This document shows positions 36,435 through 45,966 of a stretch of DNA of 64,000 nucleotides, in pieces. Made by a program: the position numbers and the translations under genes. The notes under the pieces were generated by a model. It was not told the DNA's origin, ran no database searches, and saw only the letters and a program-made list of their open reading frames with translations. Every line of letters begins with the position of its first letter. The first letter of the stretch is position 1. This DNA is from Tribonema minus (lineage: Eukaryota; Sar; Xanthophyceae; Tribonematales; Tribonemataceae), in assembly GCA_017506865.1 (NCBI GenBank), contig JAFCMP010000179.1:248001-312000 (forward strand). Direction: 5' to 3'.

Positions 36435-37118
36435 ATGCACGCAAGGCGATGTGCAACATCACTTGCTATCGCAGTATCCAAGCTACTGCCACCCTGGGAT
36501 GTGTACACCGGAATGTACGTGCCCAGGTCACACTTCAGTCGTGAGCACATTGTCCCCAAGTCTATTCTGTTGAAAGCTGGCTTGAAGAGGGCCGTGTGGG
36601 ACCTAGACAATCTGTACTGTGTGGACACGGCAATAAATTCCTTGCGCTCAAACTACAAGTTTGTTGACGGTGACCCCACAGGCATGATGGAAATGGCGGG
36701 CAAAAGCTCAGCACAAGTGCTGTTATCTTCACAGGACATGTGCCATGACATAACACGGGGCAAGATCACTCAGCACCGCCAAACGTCCGGAAAGGTCATC
36801 ACGTTAAGCTTTCGCCTGACAGGAGCGGTGATCACGGTGGACGAGGCGCACAAGGCTGTTGTGCCACCTCTGATTGCACGAGGCGCGATAGCGAGGGTTG
36901 TCTATAAAATGTACGACAGGTACAGTGAGTTGTATGATTATCAACATCTGATCCTAGAAGACGACGTCATGACAAGGTGGCTGCGCCTGCCAATGTATAA
37001 TGCCGAGCTCAGACACAATGAGTTTGTTGAAAGCGTGAAAAAACGTAAGAGCATCACAAAAGGTGCGCATGACGAACGACGTTTACATAGTAGTCGCTGC
37101 CGGCTGCGCCGCACCTGA
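36435..37118 (+). CDS. HNH-type endonuclease
   Basis: A 227-residue protein with a beta-beta-alpha-metal core: FSREHIVPKSIL with Glu37-His38, then DLDNLYCVDTAINSLRSN with Asn59 and Asn68. This matches the EHxxP...N...N layout of HNH nucleases; the zinc-binding Cys pairs of some HNH subfamilies are not seen. The C-terminal half is helical and ends in a basic SRCRLRRT tail. Such enzymes in algal viruses may be homing endonucleases or act in replication; it is free-standing, not inside an intron. It starts 63 bases after the preceding gene on the same strand. Confidence 0.7.
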   Translation: MHARRCATSLAIAVSKLLPPWDVYTGMYVPRSHFSREHIVPKSILLKAGLKRAVWDLDNLYCVDTAINSLRSNYKFVDGDPTGMMEMAGKSSAQVLLSSQDMCHDITRGKITQHRQTSGKVITLSFRLTGAVITVDEAHKAVVPPLIARGAIARVVYKMYDRYSELYDYQHLILEDDVMTRWLRLPMYNAELRHNEFVESVKKRKSITKGAHDERRLHSSRCRLRRT

Positions 37119-37246
37119 AGCAGCATTTGTGAATAGACCTGAAGCTGTGTCGCTCTGCAGCTCCTACAGTGAAGGCGCTGCAGTATACCGTTTTCCCGCA
37201 AGGGGAATTCCAGGGACGTGTGTGAAAGTCTACGAGAAGTTTAGCA

Positions 37247-37702
37247 CTATTTGATGCACTTGCGGTACCCTGCAAACGCTACCGAGGCCGACACGAGTGC
37301 TGATGTCAATATGCACACTTTAACAACACTAGCCATTGTGTAAGCGAGCGATATTCCTTGTGCAATCGAAACTGCATCGCCACCATGTTTCTTGTAAAGC
37401 CGTGATATGTTTAGATCTAAGAGCACTGACAGGGTGAGCGACATGATTGATGCTGTTGTTGCACTCACCACAAATGATTTGAGGGCGCGTTTGATCTCAC
37501 CACGCTTCTCGCATTCATCTATACGCGGATCATCAAGCAGGGGTGCAACTGTGAGCTGCGTCGTCACCGCAATCATCACAGGCACTGCAAGACTTGCAAA
37601 TGAGTACATTATTTTAGGAGTAGAGGCCAGCAGTGAACGACACTCAGAGGCATCGCATGACAGAGCAGCTGGCGCCATGACTATTTGTGTTACAGAGTGC
37701 AT
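37247..37702 (-). CDS. Three-helix membrane protein
   Basis: ATG at 37700-37702 (a second candidate at 37676-37678; the frame extends to a TTG at 37715-37717). Three hydrophobic helices are visible: about IMYSFASLAVPVMIAVTTQL, SFVVSATTASIMSLTLSVLL and AYTMASVVKVCILTSALVSA. A charged loop lies between the first two. It ends RKCIK. It is similar in size and style to the membrane protein at 35186-35509, though I see no clear sequence identity. Function unknown. Confidence 0.6.
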   Translation of the reverse strand: MHSVTQIVMAPAALSCDASECRSLLASTPKIMYSFASLAVPVMIAVTTQLTVAPLLDDPRIDECEKRGEIKRALKSFVVSATTASIMSLTLSVLLDLNISRLYKKHGGDAVSIAQGISLAYTMASVVKVCILTSALVSASVAFAGYRKCIK

Positions 37703-37735
37703 TGAAAAAAAGCGCAATCTGATGCGCTCAAACGC

Positions 37736-38143
37736 CTACTTTCCAGATGTCCAGTAGTAAGTCGGGTTGTCAGCTATGTCTACACGATTATTGGCCTTCA
37801 CAAAACCGTATGCCTGCAGTTTGGCACGCAGCCCTGTTGGCTCCACATACTCAATCACAACAGTGCCAAAATCCTGCTTCAACTGCGCCAGCCAAGCTTT
37901 GAAAACCCCCTGACGGCGCTTCGCAGGGTCAACCTGCACCTCACGGATTACAATGCCCCACCCCGGAGCCAGCATGGCTCGCGTAACTCCGTCCCCGCAA
38001 GCTTGTGCGAGCGCATTGTACGTGCCTAAAGCGGTTGTCTTGTCAACATTCTCGTAGAAGCGCCCTTTCACCCACAGCGAGCCATCGCACTGCAAGCCAG
38101 TGAAGGGGCCTGTGCGAGAACTCAGCTCAATTGTGCGGTTCAT
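37736..38143 (-). CDS. GNAT-like acetyltransferase
   Basis: The sequence has the GNAT acetyl-CoA-binding motif A: WGIVIREVQVDPAKRRQGV followed by FKAWLAQLKQ. A later strand VVIEYVEPTG and YGFVKANNRV fit motif B. The first in-frame ATG is at 38141-38143, giving 135 residues, but the frame is open to 38260 and begins at TTG directly after an in-frame TGA. A non-ATG start, a short upstream exon, or a 5' frameshift is therefore possible (an ATG in the neighbouring frame lies at 38269-38271). The substrate is unknown. Confidence 0.6.
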   Translation of the reverse strand: MNRTIELSSRTGPFTGLQCDGSLWVKGRFYENVDKTTALGTYNALAQACGDGVTRAMLAPGWGIVIREVQVDPAKRRQGVFKAWLAQLKQDFGTVVIEYVEPTGLRAKLQAYGFVKANNRVDIADNPTYYWTSGK

Positions 38144-38665
38144 AGCATGCACATCGCTCCATTCCACTTCGCCGAATGCGTCCCACGGGTCAGTGCTGGC
38201 ACCTGCACGATCAAGAGTTTCAATAGATGTGGACTTACACTTTGTGCTCTGCCGTTTCAAATAAGCTCATGAAATGGACCATGTCAGACTCTCGAAAGGT
38301 AATGCTACAGCAGCTGTAGCACAGCAGCATGGCTCCACATCTGCTTCACCCGTCCAAGATCTTGCTTTACGTTACGTCACCAACGAGCTCGTGATGCGAA
38401 GCCCAGCACAGGCCTTAGCATTAAGGCCACACAATATGACACTGTAATAGCTAACAACATCTTCTAGTAAATGCGATGATCTCACCAGCTCTGGCCATCG
38501 CACACATCTGCTCAAACGCAGCATCCGGATTCGCTTTGTCGACCCGGAAGAACATTGCGCCACCAGGCCTTTTTCCTTGTGAGCAGTAAGCACTCCCTCC
38601 CCTCCGGCTTGCGAAGAACAGCACAGAGCGTGCGCAGCGGCAGCAACAGCAACCCCACCTCGCAA

Positions 38666-38735
38666 ACCTCTCAAAACCTCAACCCTCAAAACCCTCAAAA
38701 CCTCACCGCTCAAAACCCTCAAAACCTCAATCCAA
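38666..38735. repeat. CTCAAAACC/CCCTCAAAA simple repeat
   Basis: About seven imperfect units of a 9- to 10-base phrase reading 'ctcaaaacc' or 'ccctcaaaa'. The C-rich/A-rich asymmetry superficially resembles telomeric repeats, but the unit is not a known telomere repeat and the array is internal. Confidence 0.7.
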
Positions 38736-38855
38736 ACACCCGCGCAGGCACAGGTGCAGGCAGCAACAGGATCCGCAGGAACAGCAGCAGAAAAACGTCC
38801 GCACGCAACGCAAGACACTAGAGGCTTTCACCGGTATAATTATCCACAGGGCGCA

Positions 38856-39020
38856 AGCACCCGCAAGCAAGCACCCGCAAGCGAGCACCCGCAAGCAAGC
38901 ACCCGCAAGCAAGCACCCGCAAGCGAGCACCCGCAAGCAAGCACCCGCAAGCGAGCACCCGCAAGCAAGCACCCGCAAGCAAGCATCCGCAAGCAAGCAC
39001 CCGCAAGCGAGCAAGCAAGC
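38856..39020. repeat. 14-bp tandem array (unit agcacccgcaagcr)
   Basis: About eleven near-perfect direct copies of a 14-base unit whose last base alternates between A and G. Because 14 is not a multiple of three, each frame reads a 14-residue periodic peptide, which explains the repetitive open frames on both strands. No unique spacers occur, so it is not a CRISPR. Confidence 0.9.
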
Positions 39021-39617
39021 GCAACAAGACGCTATCCACAACAGCTTTCCAGCCGCAATCGCAAGAGCTTTGCGCAAGAAGGCTTCAGCTACAGGAAACC
39101 AGCAAGCACAAGTCAACTGCCAGCAGGCACCGACAGCCCGCCAGCACCGACAGCACGGTAGCACCTGCTACACATTCCAGCACGCACGGCAGATGCTCTC
39201 TGATGCGTCCTTAAACATCTCTGAGGAGCAGGATGCGCAGCTGGCAGAGCAGCTGCAGGAACTGTGGGAGGCGGGACGTAACAGCGAGCGTATCAACATC
39301 TACCTTCACCCAGACGGTGAGCAGCCTGCCGTGGAACCCGATGTTATTATTATCAACTTAGCATATCGCCAAGCCGGTCCTGTGCCCCTAACGTCTTGGC
39401 AGCAACAGGTATGAGTATTGGCCATCTACACCCCACGACCCCTAAAAGTTATATCCAGTCGGCCTTCCAGTCTTGGTAAGCGCTCCAGATGCCGGATATC
39501 ACATATACCCCGCGCATTCCGATGACGCCCCTCGCCCCTCGGTCTCGATCGAATTCAACAGTAGGTGTGTGGGGATGTAGGAGGCAACCATGGCTTCTGC
39601 ACAGCCGTGTTCTATAG

Positions 39618-40262
39618 TCTGTCCCATCCTCATTTCCGTTACCGCACCCCAAGCATGTCTTGCTGGTCCACGCGCAAGGTATCGTAACTGTCGCAGACCT
39701 CTGGCAGACGGCCCTTACGATCTTCTTGTTCAGACTCAAAAGGGATGCATTCAGAGGTATAAAACAGTTTTTCAACTCAACTGCTACAACAGCATGTACA
39801 GTGGTAAGAACTCCGGATGGCAAGCTCTTAGACGCCAACCTGGCAAAGTACTTCATAGATGGCAAGGTATATGTGTGCCTCACCAACTTCTTCGCCAGCA
39901 CAACAGAAATCAAGCAGCTCTATGGCATGCGTTGGCGAGTAGAGACCAGCTTTAGAAGGCTCAAGTCCGACCTGAACTTGGAAACAGCTCATTCCATGAC
40001 TTCAAAGGCCTTTGTACAGGAAATCCAAGCTCGTATCTTATATGACACTGTAGCGGTGCTATCCCTCACATACAATAACCTACAATCTCAGCTGCGGGCA
40101 GGACAAGTCAATAATAACTTGGTCAAGAGCTACTTGAAAGCACTGGATGATGTCCTTCACGTCATCTACTTGGTGAAGGTATGCAGAGAGCTAAAACTGA
40201 GAAGACTTTCATTTCTCAAACTGCTGAGGCAGTTATTCGATCCAGAGTTGATACAACGCTAA
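39618..40262 (+). pseudogene. IS4-type DDE transposase, C-terminal fragment
   Basis: The frame opens after an in-frame TAG at 39615-39617 and has no ATG near its start. It contains the IS4 family signature Y-2-R-3-E-6-K as YGMRWRVETSFRRLK, preceded by VCLTNFFASTTEIKQL and followed by helices typical of the IS4 C-terminus. The glutamate is the third catalytic DDE residue; the N-terminal part with the first Asp is missing, so the fragment cannot be an active transposase. It lies 279 bases upstream of the Fanzor gene on the same strand. IS4-like eukaryotic elements (IS4EU) are known carriers of Fanzor genes, so the two probably came as one element. Confidence 0.75.
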
Positions 40263-40541
40263 GAATATTGGAATGCAAGACAAGGGATGCTGCTTCAAGT
40301 TGAAGCTGGTGTTTTGAAATCCAGATTCAAGGTGCAATTCGAAAGGCGAGATTCGAGGCACAAGATTCAGCATTTAATTATAAAATGTCTGATTCGCAGG
40401 GCACAAACAATTAATCCTCAGAGGCTGCCTCACAGTCACTCCCAATCTCTCGCGCTCACGAAGCGCATAGCACCGGCGACCGCACCGTGGTCAGCATCAA
40501 CGCTTTAAAATGTTGCGCTGAGATCAAAAGAGCACAATGCC

Positions 40542-42968
40542 ATGAAATCGAGAAAGGGCAAGCTCAAAGCAGCAGCGGCACAAGTACCTAAGAAAAAGAC
40601 CGTCAAGACCAGGCCCAAGCGTACTCCAGAAGAGGTAGAAGAGGGTAAGAGGAAGGCTGCGGAGGCGAGAGCGAAGGCAAAGTTACAATTGGACGGTGAC
40701 AACCTTCGAAATCGGCTCATCAATGCATTCGGTCGTGACAATGTGCGAAAGAAGGATGGGTCCCTGCCCAGTGAAGTGCTCAACCAAGAAGAACTGCTCT
40801 GCAGAGTGTTCGAAAGGGTGCGAGGCGTTGACGAAGGCGACGGCATCGAAATCCGCCACAGGACAGTCCCCACCGGTCTCAGGAAAGTGGTCAAGGAGGA
40901 GTTCATCGACCTGTTCACCAACATATCCGACTACGTGTCCCAGGTGAGAGCTCCGGCGTCGCTGCTTGCCAATCTGGTATGCATACAAGCTGTGGAAGCC
41001 GGAACTCCACTCCCACACGCAGATGTCAACTTCTTCAAGCAGTGCCTCAACGCCTTCAGGGGGGTCTTGGTGAGTGACACCAGGGTCAAGGCGGCGTTTC
41101 AGGAGCTGGGGATACCCTCTCTAGGGAAGTGGTCCGGCCCAGGCACGCTCGACCAGGTGCTGGTTTACGTCGCCTCAGAGATGGCAACGGACGCCACCAA
41201 CTTTATTGAGATTCATTTCTCCAGCAGGATGAAGGGCCTTGTGAGCTGGGCACTGCGTACGTCCATATTCCCTCAAGTCATAATGAACAAGAAGACATTC
41301 AGAGACAGACTAGCGTCTCTCGTGACTCTCATCGCTCGAGACTGGGGTGAGGAGAATGTTGAGGCAGCAGTGGCCGAAAAGGTGCAAGAACTGGAGTTTC
41401 AAGCTTCATGTGTGCCGGCTGCAATTGCTATCGCCCACCGTGTCAAACAGGTGCAGCTGGAAGTGCAGGCGATAAAGGCGGCTGATGCAGAACTCACTAA
41501 GGGCGCAAGAGTGGCCAACTGTGACCACCCTCATAAGCGGAAGTTTCTGATCGACTTCTTCAATGAATACGTCAGGGATGACAGACGCCGCTATGAAAGC
41601 GTGGTGGCAGAGGCGTTTGAGCTGTTTCCCAGTGATGAGAGCGATAAGGATCGTGAGAAGCTGCGGGGCATCTTCATACGTGAGGAATGGCAGCTGAGCT
41701 CAAAGCCGCCTAGGGAGATGCCTCCTCTGTCCTTCAACAAGGAACGTGCATACTTTGTGAGACTGGACAAGAAAGTCCTTCAGAGAATGTTTCCAGAAGA
41801 CAAGGATAAGCTAGCCGGGGTATGGTGGTGGCGATACATTATGAATCCTTTCAAGAAGGATGCAAACATCCCGTGCTTGATGGCTACCAAGAACCACTGC
41901 GCTATGAGCGAGAAGGGGATGTTTTCTGCAATCGAAGACGTCGACGGTTTCGAGAAGTGTCCGTGGATCGTCGGCGCCAGTATACAGACAGACGGAAGGC
42001 AGTTGCGCATCCAGCTGGTCAGCAGCGTCAAGTCTCACCCCGGTCCACATGGCTTCAGGCAGCTCATCAAGGCGGGTTACAACGTGGGGAAGAAGGGGAA
42101 GAAGCACCCCCTGCGGGACATCATCTCGAGCGGCGACGGCGTCTACCGCACGGAGAACATCACAAGGTCGGAAGGTGATCTCTCAGGTGCGCAGGTGTTC
42201 ATGATTGACCCGGGGCAAGACCACATCATTCACAGCGTGTCCTGTCCTGGAGAAATATTTGTTGCGGGCAATGAAGTCGAGCTGGCGCTCGGTTCAGAGA
42301 GGGTAACCGAGACATTTGTGACCGGACGAGCTTACGGTGACATGATCGAGAGGGAGAGAACCCAAAGCCGCGAGGAGCGCAGGAGGGAGAATACGCCTTA
42401 CGGCAACGCCTGCAAGGCACGCCTCCGCCAGCGCAGGAGGACAACGTGCTCCAAGACATTCAAGGCGTACTGCTCGGTGTGGCATCAGACCAGTGAAGCC
42501 GTCAGCAATGAGCTTCTCACTGACGCACGCCGGATGTTTGCCTTCAGAAGGTTCCGACTCGTTCAGTCGGCGACCGAGAAAATCGCAGAGGGCATAGTCC
42601 CGATGAGGCTTAAGGGGGTACAAAGGCGAGTGGTCTTCTTCGGCAGAGCCACCTTTAAAGCTCAGCGCGGGCACTGCGCTGCCCCTCGGAAGCGGCTCGT
42701 ACGAGCTATATCCCGCAGAGCCCCTACTGGAATGACATCGGAGTTCGGGTCCAGCAAGTACTGTCCCACCAAATGTGGGGGTAAAATGGTGTCGACCGAA
42801 GAAGACATAAGACAAAGGGTGTGTGAAACTACCACTTGTCCTCTTCACACGACTGTCACAAATCGAGACCGCACTGGCGCTACCGGCATCGGAGGAAACG
42901 CATTACAAGCGATGAAGACTCACCAAGATGCCGGGGAGGACGAGGAAGAGTGTGATATCGAAGTGTGA
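40542..42968 (+). CDS. Fanzor (eukaryotic TnpB-like RNA-guided nuclease)
   Basis: An intact 808-residue frame with the TnpB/Fanzor RuvC-like core at its C-terminus. MIDPGQD holds the first catalytic Asp (556). TSEFGSSKYCPTKCGG has a Glu (734) at the site of the rearranged Fanzor catalytic glutamate, followed by zinc-ribbon Cys741 and Cys745. CETTTCPLH supplies Cys761 and Cys766, and NRDRTGATGIG holds the last Asp (776). The N-terminus is Lys-rich, consistent with nuclear targeting and RNA binding, and the long helical N-terminal half fits the Fanzor1 type. Start ATG at 40542. Fanzors are guide-RNA-directed DNA nucleases of eukaryotes and their viruses. Activity here is inferred from complete motifs. 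Confidence 0.88.
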   Translation: MKSRKGKLKAAAAQVPKKKTVKTRPKRTPEEVEEGKRKAAEARAKAKLQLDGDNLRNRLINAFGRDNVRKKDGSLPSEVLNQEELLCRVFERVRGVDEGDGIEIRHRTVPTGLRKVVKEEFIDLFTNISDYVSQVRAPASLLANLVCIQAVEAGTPLPHADVNFFKQCLNAFRGVLVSDTRVKAAFQELGIPSLGKWSGPGTLDQVLVYVASEMATDATNFIEIHFSSRMKGLVSWALRTSIFPQVIMNKKTFRDRLASLVTLIARDWGEENVEAAVAEKVQELEFQASCVPAAIAIAHRVKQVQLEVQAIKAADAELTKGARVANCDHPHKRKFLIDFFNEYVRDDRRRYESVVAEAFELFPSDESDKDREKLRGIFIREEWQLSSKPPREMPPLSFNKERAYFVRLDKKVLQRMFPEDKDKLAGVWWWRYIMNPFKKDANIPCLMATKNHCAMSEKGMFSAIEDVDGFEKCPWIVGASIQTDGRQLRIQLVSSVKSHPGPHGFRQLIKAGYNVGKKGKKHPLRDIISSGDGVYRTENITRSEGDLSGAQVFMIDPGQDHIIHSVSCPGEIFVAGNEVELALGSERVTETFVTGRAYGDMIERERTQSREERRRENTPYGNACKARLRQRRRTTCSKTFKAYCSVWHQTSEAVSNELLTDARRMFAFRRFRLVQSATEKIAEGIVPMRLKGVQRRVVFFGRATFKAQRGHCAAPRKRLVRAISRRAPTGMTSEFGSSKYCPTKCGGKMVSTEEDIRQRVCETTTCPLHTTVTNRDRTGATGIGGNALQAMKTHQDAGEDEEECDIEV

Positions 42969-42974
42969 TAGCCA

Positions 42975-43025
42975 GTGTGAAGCAGGAATGTTTCACCACA
43001 GGGGCTCAAATCCCCTTAACGTTAA
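42975..43025 (+). promoter_or_regulatory. Stem-loops just downstream of the Fanzor stop; candidate guide-RNA region
   Basis: A GTGAA...TTCAC hairpin (about 42976-42995) is followed by AGGGG/CCCCT around a 7-base loop (43000-43016), then the perfect 10-base palindrome TTAACGTTAA (43016-43025). Fanzor and TnpB guide RNAs are usually transcribed from the 3' end of the gene or element, so this is the natural place to look. The palindrome overlaps the 3' end of the next gene. Confidence 0.35.
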
Positions 43026-43354
43026 GTTAATAATGGTGAGGAAACGGCCACCGCAGCAACCGTGCTCTTGTTGAAGCAGCGCACAACATCCCCGTGCAGT
43101 ACTGCCTCCAGTTCCCCCTCCGGAAGCGCCCTGAGCTTCGCCCGCAGTTTGCTGTTGTTCATGGCCACGTCTAAGTCAAAAAGCTCCTCCATCGCCTTCA
43201 GAGCTGATGGTCTGAAGACGCTCAGCAGACTTGTGATGATGGCAGGGCGTTCGAAGAAATTCATGACTTCGTCGTAGGTAACAGGCTCACCGCTCGCCAC
43301 TTTCTCCGACAGCGTTTCTGTTATCACTCGCCTCACCTGCTCGACCTGGTGCAT
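43022..43354 (-). CDS. Hypothetical protein, 110 residues
   Basis: ATG at 43352-43354 (the frame extends to a GTG at 43361-43363). Mostly helical: VITETLSEKVASGEPVTYDEVMNFF, then SALKAMEELFDLDVAMNNSKL. No named domain. It is co-oriented with the receiver-domain gene and starts 60 bases after that gene's stop. It could be a partner of the two-component pair or an unrelated gene truncated by the adjacent mobile element. Function unknown. Confidence 0.5.
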   Translation of the reverse strand: MHQVEQVRRVITETLSEKVASGEPVTYDEVMNFFERPAIITSLLSVFRPSALKAMEELFDLDVAMNNSKLRAKLRALPEGELEAVLHGDVVRCFNKSTVAAVAVSSPLLT

Positions 43355-43414
43355 GTTCTGCACACTCGAAGCAGTTGATGATCCTTGCGATGTCGCTCAC
43401 TAATGATCACCTTT

Positions 43415-43924
43415 TCAAAGCTCACTATCCTTCTGCTGAGAGCAATCGCGTGCATGCCGCTCGCTGCATTCTCGTATAGTTGCCAACGTGAACGGCTTAC
43501 AAAGGAAATCCGTTGCCCCGTGCTCCTTGCAGTACTGTCTTGTTGGTTCATCTGTAAAACCCGTGAGCATGATTACAGTCCCCTTGTAACCGTAGTCCTG
43601 CCGCAGGCGTTTGCAAACTTCTGCACCATTTTCGAGGCGGTGCCCCAGCATGAAATCCATCCAAATGACGGCGTACTCACCGTGTTGCACTACTTGCTCA
43701 ATGGCACTGTCACCGCAATCTGCCTCATCAGCCTCAGTACCAGTGAGCATCATGAGCATCCTCTTGAGAACCAATCTGTTTCCTGATGAGTCGTCACAGA
43801 TCAAGTGACGAGAAAGCTTTGTGGGGTTGAATGTGAGGGATAAACCAGGCTCCGGTGCTACTAGCACTGCATCTGAACTTGAGCGACAGTCACAAGGTGC
43901 AAAACGAAGGAAACGCACCATCAT
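43415..43924 (-). CDS. Stand-alone response regulator receiver domain
   Basis: A 169-residue protein that is essentially one CheY-like receiver with a ~38-residue leader. The acidic pair is Asp44-Asp45 (HLICDDS), the phospho-acceptor Asp90 in VIWMDFML, the switch Thr121 in VIMLTGFT, and Lys143 in FLCKPF. All required residues are present. There is no output domain, so it would act by phosphorylation-dependent binding or as a phosphorelay shuttle. It is transcribed divergently from the CHASE histidine kinase with only 23 bases between start codons, an arrangement that strongly suggests a functional pair. Confidence 0.88.
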   Translation of the reverse strand: MMVRFLRFAPCDCRSSSDAVLVAPEPGLSLTFNPTKLSRHLICDDSSGNRLVLKRMLMMLTGTEADEADCGDSAIEQVVQHGEYAVIWMDFMLGHRLENGAEVCKRLRQDYGYKGTVIMLTGFTDEPTRQYCKEHGATDFLCKPFTLATIRECSERHARDCSQQKDSEL

Positions 43925-43947
43925 GTTGTCAACTGCAAAACATTTAA

Positions 43948-45810
43948 ATGTTGGCTGCTGCTTGTCATTCAGTCATGCTAGCATCGAGAAAGCGTAGACG
44001 TTGCAGAAGGCATTGGTGGTCACTTTTGATAGTGATCGTGGTGGCAGAAGTATTTGCCGTGGCTTACCTGTACATATCCTTGAGGAACAAGGACAAGGCA
44101 AGCGTGCGCAAACAGGAAGAGGTAGATAGTAATGTAGTCGTCGCCTAACTCAGCCAGCAGATCCAGGATCTAGAGTTCTTGAGTCAGCGGAATGCTGCAG
44201 TAATGCGGCTTAACGGTCCACGCATGTCAGGGGCTAATTTCAGCGACATCCTGCAACTCAAATATGACCGCAGTGTGGCCAGTGTGGAGGCCATCGAGTT
44301 TGTGGCAAGAGTACCTCGACATGAAGTTGCGTCGTTCAATGCATTCTGCAGCGCGCAGATCACACCGGGATGTTACATCAAGCAACTGAAACCTATGGCC
44401 CCCCTTTCATCCAACGCGACCAACTTTATGCCTGTCCCTGGCAATAGATCTGTTTACTACCCCGTATTGTACATGGTTCCCCTGTCTGTGGACGTACCTG
44501 CAGTGAAGAACGTAATAGGCTTCGACTACGGCTCAACTGATAACAGCCGCAACATCATCCAGCAACTTTACAACACCTCAAATGCTCAGAGCGTGGTGAC
44601 AAGGCGTACTACCCTCGTAACACCATCTACCAACCCATCAGCATTCGGCATCATTCTCGGTACGCAAGTCAGATCCCCGCAATCACATGCAGTCACAGGC
44701 TACTGCACCACTGTCATACGACTCTCAACCATCCTTGATCGAGCAGTTGAAATGTCATCAGTCGTGCGGACAGATGTGGCCATTGCAATGTTCGATGTCA
44801 CACAAGACGGTGTAGCGAATGTTGCTGCCAACAACGTTTCGGTGGTCTACAAAGATAGTGTGCCAGAGTTTGCAAACGCATGGTACTTCACAGACGTCGT
44901 CGTATATACTGTGCAACGGGATGTATCATTTGTCAACCGGCATTACATTGTGTTCTTTTTGTACTTGGGCAGCTATGAACAGGAGCGTAAATCACATGAG
45001 GTGGCATCGGTGACGCTGATTGTAGCAGCGGTGCTGGTGCTTATAGACATGACCATCTTAGCGATGGTGATCATGCTGCTGAGGAGGCGGCAGCACGCAA
45101 TGGCAGTGCTGGATGGAGCGCGTGCAAACTCTATGCTTTCGTATGTAAATCACGAAGTCCGCAATCCGCTAAATGTGATCAAGGGAATGGTGGAATACAC
45201 ATTGTTGACGCTAGAGCAGTGCGCACTCCCCCCTGAGCTAGGTACATGCGTGGCAGACCTTACGGTTGCCTCCAGAGCATGCGACTTTCTAGAACACATT
45301 GTCAGTGACATTCTCGTCTTACAAAGACTGGAGGCCGGAGCTCTCGTGCTCAACCTGCACCCACACCGTGTTAGTGACATTGTCGAAGACATGCGGGAAG
45401 CAGTGAGACACAAGATGGAAGAGAAGAAGAATGTTGTGCTGATTATAGAGTGCCCCACTGACATAACAGCAGTAGTTGATGCATTCGGGTTGAAGCAGAT
45501 CTTGTTGAACTTTTTAAGCAATTCCATGAAGTACACGGATCAGGGAAGCATTACAGTCAGAGTAACAAAACATGACAGCGGTGAAATCACTATTGGAGTT
45601 CTCGACACCGGCTCAGGCATACCTGAGACTCACCAGAAGCTCATATTTCAAGCCCATGTGCAATTGGATGCTGATGATATCGGGAGGCACGGCTCTCATG
45701 GCCTAGGGCTATACTTGGTCAGCATGCTCGCTCAGCGGATGAACTGGACAGTTGGCTTTCACTCCACCGTAGGAGTCGGCTCACATTTCTGGATAACTAT
45801 ACCAGCTTGA
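43948..45810 (+). pseudogene. CHASE-domain sensor histidine kinase split by an in-frame TAA
   Basis: One frame runs from the ATG at 43948 to 45810 but is interrupted by TAA at 44146-44148 (codon 67). Before the stop: basic N-terminus and a transmembrane helix (about 23-45). After it: coiled coil, a CHASE-type extracellular domain (VEAIEFVARVPRHE, FGIILGTQV), a second transmembrane helix (about 352-378), HisKA with His402 in NHEVRNPLN, and HATPase_c with NFLSNSMKYT, DTGSGIP and GSHGLGLYLV. A start at the ATG at 44179 would give 543 residues lacking the first helix. CHASE kinases sense small molecules such as cytokinins. Options are a recent nonsense mutation, stop readthrough, an internal start, or sequence error. 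Confidence 0.85.
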
Positions 45811-45966
45811 CGCAGGCGCAATACCCTGGCAACGTCAGCGCAACAAAGACATTGAATGCATGCATTAGGTGATACGCATCACAACGTTGTAGGCTGCAGT
45901 GACTCGCACACGAATGAGGCAAGTCACCTGCACTTTTGTGCTAGAAATTGAACTGCATCAAGGAGC

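Larger units (their letters stand above)
38261..39617. other. Low-complexity, repeat-rich stretch without a supported gene
   Basis: Open frames here start at TTG or GTG, not ATG. One at 39070-39414 (plus) has a protein-like second half (SEEQDAQLAEQLQELWEAG and PDVIIINLAYRQ) and could be an exon or a decayed gene. The rest consists of a CCCTCAAAA-type simple repeat and a 14-bp tandem array. It borders the transposase fragment and looks like the left flank of a mobile-element island. Confidence 0.5.

Noticed and set aside
38856..39020. 14-bp array considered as CRISPR or as coding repeat protein
   Set aside because: No spacers, no ATG-started frame, and periodic peptides appear in all frames because the unit is not a multiple of three.
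39449..39913. Minus-strand 154-residue frame over the transposase fragment
   Set aside because: Antisense to the IS4-signature frame; the CxxCG phrase has no partner and the start is not convincing.
39385..43022. CCCCTAACGT at 39385 and CCCCTTAACGT at 43012 considered as ends of the mobile element
   Set aside because: The similarity is only about 10 bases with an indel, in direct orientation. That is too weak to call terminal repeats or a target duplication without comparison to an empty site.
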